DNA of 8,517 nt from Flavobacteriaceae bacterium UBA3478. Lineage in GTDB: Bacteria > Bacteroidota > Bacteroidia > Flavobacteriales > Flavobacteriaceae. Location of the stretch: the NCBI GenBank assembly GCA_002381155.1, contig DFQX01000012.1, positions 1 to 8,517 of the forward strand. The letters run 5' to 3'. The notes beneath the pieces were generated by a model. It saw nothing but the letters and a program-made list of their open reading frames with translations. It ran no database searches and had not been told where the DNA came from. Made by a program: the position numbers and the translations under genes. Of this stretch, positions 6,124-8,517 are shown in pieces (the first letter of the stretch is position 1; every line of letters begins with the position of its first letter).

Positions 6124-6684
6124 ATGAGTAAGTCGAAAAACAGTGAAAAGAATCCCATCGATTCAACAGATAATCATGAAATTGAATCTAACGAAGTAGA
6201 GCAAACTTCTGCAGAGGAAACTGCGAAACAGGAAACCGCCGAGCCTACCATTGAGGAGCAATTAGCGCAAGAGAAGGATAAGTTTCTTCGATTGTTTGCC
6301 GAGTTTGAGAATTATAAAAAACGTACGACGAAGGAACGTATCGATCTGTTTAAGACGGCTGGTCGTGAAGTAATCACGGCTTTATTACCTGTACTTGATG
6401 ATTTCGATCGCGCCTTACCAGAGATCAAAAAATCTGCGGATGCAGATACGGTAAAAGGTATTGAACTCATTCAAAATAAGTTTAAAGAAGTTCTTAAGTC
6501 TAAGGGCCTCACTGAAATAAGCGTTGAGGCTGGAGCCGACTTTGATTCTGAGGTACATGATGCTATTACCCAAATTCCGGCTCCAGAGGAAAAACTAAAA
6601 GGAAAAATAATCGATACTATCGAAAAGGGATATACTCTTGGAGATCAAATAATTAGACACCCTAAAGTAGTTGTGGGCCAATAA
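6124..6684 (+). CDS. grpE: Nucleotide exchange factor GrpE
   Basis: The 186-residue GrpE releases ADP from DnaK so that the chaperone cycle can continue. It begins with a charged, low-complexity tail (1-45, rich in E, S, N and T). A long coiled-coil helix follows (about 45-80: EQLAQEKDKFLRLFAEFENYKKR), then the four-helix-bundle segment ALLPVLDDFDRALPE (86-100), GIELIQNKFKEVLKSKGL (112-129). The C-terminal beta-wing holds FDSEVHDAI (140-148) and GYTLGDQIIRHPKVVVG (169-185). All are diagnostic for the family and the length is typical. It precedes dnaJ by 3 bp; dnaK is not in the window. It has its own promoter directly upstream. Confidence 0.97.
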   Translation: MSKSKNSEKNPIDSTDNHEIESNEVEQTSAEETAKQETAEPTIEEQLAQEKDKFLRLFAEFENYKKRTTKERIDLFKTAGREVITALLPVLDDFDRALPEIKKSADADTVKGIELIQNKFKEVLKSKGLTEISVEAGADFDSEVHDAITQIPAPEEKLKGKIIDTIEKGYTLGDQIIRHPKVVVGQ

Positions 6685-6687
6685 TCA

Positions 6688-7800
6688 ATGAAAGAAGATT
6701 TTTACGAAATACTAGGGGTCTCAAAATCTGCCACTGAGGCAGAAATTAAGAAGGCTTACCGAAAAAAGGCAATTCAATTTCACCCGGATAAAAATCCGGG
6801 AGATACCGCTGCAGAAGAAAACTTCAAAAAGGCTGCAGAGGCTTATGAGGTTTTGGGTGACCCTGAGAAGCGAAGACAATACGATCAGTTCGGACACGCA
6901 GCATTTGAAAATGGAGGTGCTGGAGGCGGCATGAATATGGATGATATCTTCAGTCAATTTGGAGATATTTTTGGCAGTGCTTTTGGTGGCGGATTTGGCG
7001 GATTCGGTGGATTCGGTGGAGGTGGAGCACGCCGTGTTAAAGGAACAAATCTTCGAATTCAACTCAAATTGAATATAGAGGAGATCGCAGAAGGGGTGGA
7101 GAAAAAGGTCAAAGTAAAGCGAAAGGTTCAAGCAGAAGGAGTTACTTACAAGTCGTGTTCAACTTGTAATGGAACAGGTCAGGTCACTAAGATTCAGAAC
7201 ACCATACTTGGTCGAATGCAAACTGCAGCTCCTTGTGGTACTTGTCAAGGTTCAGGTCAATTGTTAGATCAAAAGCCAGCAGGGGCTGATGCTCAAGGTT
7301 TAATAGTGAAGGAAGAAACGGTTTCGATCCAAATTCCTGGCGGAGTTGAAGACGGGATGCAGTTAAAGGTATCCGGTAAGGGTAACGATGCTCCGGGTAA
7401 CGGAATTGCAGGGGATTTAATTGTTTCGATCAGGGAGGAATCACATTCTACTTTGAAAAGAGAAGGTGAAAATCTTCATTTCGATCTCAGAATTAGTTTT
7501 TCTGATGCCGTTTTAGGCGCCTCTAAAGAGATTGATACCGTGTCTGGAAAGGTGCGAATCAAAATCGATAAGGGTACTCAATCAGGAAAAGTTCTTAGAC
7601 TCAGAGGTAAAGGAATTAAGAGTTTGAACGGATACGGAAGAGGTGATCTACTCGTACATGTTTTAGTATGGACCCCTCAAAAATTGACTTCTGAACAAGA
7701 AGCGCAATTTGAGAAGTGGGCCTCTGACAAGAACTTTACTCCAGATCCGCAAAAGGATGATAAATCGACTTTCGATCGCATTCGAGATATGTTTTCTTGA
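6688..7800 (+). CDS. dnaJ: Chaperone DnaJ (Hsp40) with only two of four CxxCxGxG zinc motifs
   Basis: The 370-residue co-chaperone delivers clients to DnaK and stimulates its ATPase. The J-domain (4-68) carries HPD at 32-34 and the helix-4 signature RRQYDQFGHAAF (62-73). A Gly/Phe-rich linker follows (76-114). The substrate-binding part (118-330) contains a reduced zinc region: CSTCNGTG (157-164) and CGTCQGSG (183-190). Type I DnaJ proteins normally have four such motifs. The first and last, which together make zinc centre I, are missing, while the inner pair (centre II) is intact. The C-terminal domain shows IQIPGGVEDGMQLKVSGKGN (214-233), GDLIV (242-246) and GTQSGKVLRLRGKGI (296-310). A dimerization tail ends at the stop. 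The gene follows grpE by 3 bp and is closed by tandem terminators. It is more complete than a CbpA-type protein, so DnaJ is the better name. Confidence 0.96.
   Translation: MKEDFYEILGVSKSATEAEIKKAYRKKAIQFHPDKNPGDTAAEENFKKAAEAYEVLGDPEKRRQYDQFGHAAFENGGAGGGMNMDDIFSQFGDIFGSAFGGGFGGFGGFGGGGARRVKGTNLRIQLKLNIEEIAEGVEKKVKVKRKVQAEGVTYKSCSTCNGTGQVTKIQNTILGRMQTAAPCGTCQGSGQLLDQKPAGADAQGLIVKEETVSIQIPGGVEDGMQLKVSGKGNDAPGNGIAGDLIVSIREESHSTLKREGENLHFDLRISFSDAVLGASKEIDTVSGKVRIKIDKGTQSGKVLRLRGKGIKSLNGYGRGDLLVHVLVWTPQKLTSEQEAQFEKWASDKNFTPDPQKDDKSTFDRIRDMFS
6985..7020 (+). repeat. 9-bp in-frame repeats coding the Gly/Phe linker of DnaJ
   Basis: Three tandem units of TTYGGYGGA (6994-7002, 7003-7011, 7012-7020) follow a related 9-mer (6985-6993). 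They encode FGG repeats of the flexible G/F linker. Because the unit is a multiple of three, copy changes would alter linker length without a frameshift. Confidence 0.7.
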
Positions 7801-7841
7801 TGAAAAAGACGAGGTTACGAAATAAGTACTATATTAGCCTT

Positions 7842-7873
7842 TAGTATTGGGAAACCAATATTATTTTCTTTTT
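7842..7873 (+). terminator. Intrinsic terminator T1 after dnaJ
   Basis: A 9-bp stem (7842-7850 with 7855-7863, one G-U pair) closes on a GAAA tetraloop. It is followed by the T-rich tract TTTTCTTTTT (7864-7873). It lies 41 bp past the dnaJ stop and should end the grpE-dnaJ transcript. Confidence 0.8.
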
Positions 7874-7887
7874 CATAGCAATTTTTT

Positions 7888-7928
7888 CCCATCCTTAGAA
7901 TTCGTTTTAGGGGTGGGTTTTGTTTTTT
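7888..7928 (+). terminator. Intrinsic terminator T2, tandem to T1
   Basis: A 13-bp stem (7888-7900 with 7905-7917, three G-U pairs) starts with CCC/GGG at its base and closes on a TTCG tetraloop. It is followed by TTTTGTTTTTT (7918-7928). This is a stronger hairpin than T1 and works in the plus direction only, since the minus side lacks a T-tract. Confidence 0.88.
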
Positions 7929-7953
7929 ATGCCTTTTCAAAGTCTTACCTTTA
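7920..7953 (+). promoter_or_regulatory. Weak candidate promoter of the response-regulator gene
   Basis: A TTG (7920-7922) inside the T2 T-tract is followed after 23 bp by TACCTTTA (7946-7953), one mismatch from TAnnTTTG. Only 6 bp remain before the ATG at 7960, so any leader would be very short. Something must start transcription here because T1 and T2 isolate the gene from dnaJ. Confidence 0.3.
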
Positions 7954-7959
7954 TTCTAT

Positions 7960-8517
7960 ATGGCGAGAATACTAATCATCGAAGACGAAGAAAGTATTAG
8001 ACGTGTGCTTTCTAAGATCTTGGTTCAATCTGATCCGAGTCATGAGATTATTGAAGCCAAGGATGGTTTAGAAGGGATTCAAATCATCGATCAAGACGAT
8101 ACGATTGATTTGGTTTTCTGTGATATTAAAATGCCAAAAAAAGATGGGACCGAAGTCCTACAGGCTATTGGTGATCGTACTGATGAATTGCCCGTGATTA
8201 TGATATCTGGGCATGGTGATCTTGAAACTGCAGTGGAGTGCATGCGGTTAGGAGCATTTGACTACTTATCTAAGCCACCTGACCTAAATCGTTTATTGAC
8301 CACTGCAAAAAATGGCCTCGAACGAAAGAAAATAAAGGCAGAAAACAAGCGTCTAAAAAAGCGACTCGTTAAATCAGATCAAATGATTGGCGATAGCGCG
8401 GCGTTAAATGCTATTCGTTCGATGATTGATAAGGTGTCAGATACATCTGCCCGAGTTTTAATTACTGGACCTAATGGTTCTGGTAAGGAGTTAGTTGCAA
8501 GGGCGCTTCATCAGAAT
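7960..8517 (+). CDS. Sigma-54-dependent response regulator, NtrC family (partial, C-terminus off the right edge)
   Basis: 186 codons are visible and the frame is open at the edge. The receiver domain (1-118) has the acidic pair D9/E10, the phospho-acceptor D55 in FCDIKMPKKDG (53-63), S83 in MISGHGD, and K105 in YLSKPP. A charged helical linker (120-138, ERKKIKAENKRLKKRL) leads into the AAA+ domain, which starts with the IGDSAAL motif (143-149). Its Walker A is GPNGSGKE (170-177) instead of the GESGTGKE seen in NtrC itself. Such proteins, when phosphorylated, drive ATP-dependent opening of sigma-54 promoters; the GAFTGA loop and DNA-binding helix would lie beyond the window. No partner kinase is visible. 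Despite the NtrC-like family, a link to the glnK-amt genes 5 kb away is not supported. The ATG was chosen because MARILIIEDE is the natural receiver start. Confidence 0.93.
   Translation, partial: MARILIIEDEESIRRVLSKILVQSDPSHEIIEAKDGLEGIQIIDQDDTIDLVFCDIKMPKKDGTEVLQAIGDRTDELPVIMISGHGDLETAVECMRLGAFDYLSKPPDLNRLLTTAKNGLERKKIKAENKRLKKRLVKSDQMIGDSAALNAIRSMIDKVSDTSARVLITGPNGSGKELVARALHQN

Noticed and set aside
6721..7131. 136-codon open frame antisense to dnaJ
   Set aside because: It lies entirely within the well-supported dnaJ gene, has a Ser/Cys-rich composition typical of the reverse complement of a Gly/Phe/Glu-rich coding region, and shows no domain or start context.

Overview
The window reads as chromosomal DNA of a Bacteroidota bacterium, probably Flavobacteriales or a close relative. 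This rests on gene content and protein style: a P-II/Amt/BBP2-type porin set, a DnaJ with a reduced zinc domain, and a stand-alone MnmD. It also rests on A-rich start contexts without Shine-Dalgarno sequences and on Bacteroidota-type -7 elements (TAnnTTTG). The assignment below phylum is inference. Coding density is very high: the longest gap between genes is 171 bp, and no stretch over 300 bp lacks a gene. No tRNA, rRNA, CRISPR array, insertion sequence or phage gene was seen.

Left part, minus strand (about 1-2760): glnK, then amt, then a signal-peptide outer-membrane beta-barrel protein cut by the left edge. The gaps are 21 and 46 bp, so this looks like one nitrogen-uptake operon: a porin for outer-membrane passage, Amt for the inner membrane, and a P-II protein to gate Amt. 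The P-II protein has an unusual T-loop. The 171 bp upstream of glnK is AT-rich and carries short direct and inverted repeats that could be operator sites.

Middle part, minus strand (2814-4410): ilvE (branched-chain aminotransferase), a 61-residue two-helix membrane protein of unknown function, and crcB/fluC (fluoride channel). They overlap by 1 bp and 4 bp, which indicates translational coupling.

Right part, plus strand (4464-8517): mnmD (tRNA wobble-uridine methyltransferase) overlaps a TIGR01777-type NAD(P)-binding epimerase by 4 bp. Then comes grpE-dnaJ (Hsp70 co-chaperones) with its own good promoter. Two tandem intrinsic terminators follow dnaJ. The window ends inside the AAA+ domain of a sigma-54-dependent response regulator. 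The ilvE and mnmD units diverge from a 53-bp intergenic region that holds two inverted -7-like elements.

This is mostly housekeeping DNA. No convincing new multi-gene system was found. The points most worth a second look are the half zinc finger of DnaJ, the atypical P-II T-loop next to amt, the porin in the ammonium operon, the small membrane protein between ilvE and crcB, and the terminator and promoter architectures.
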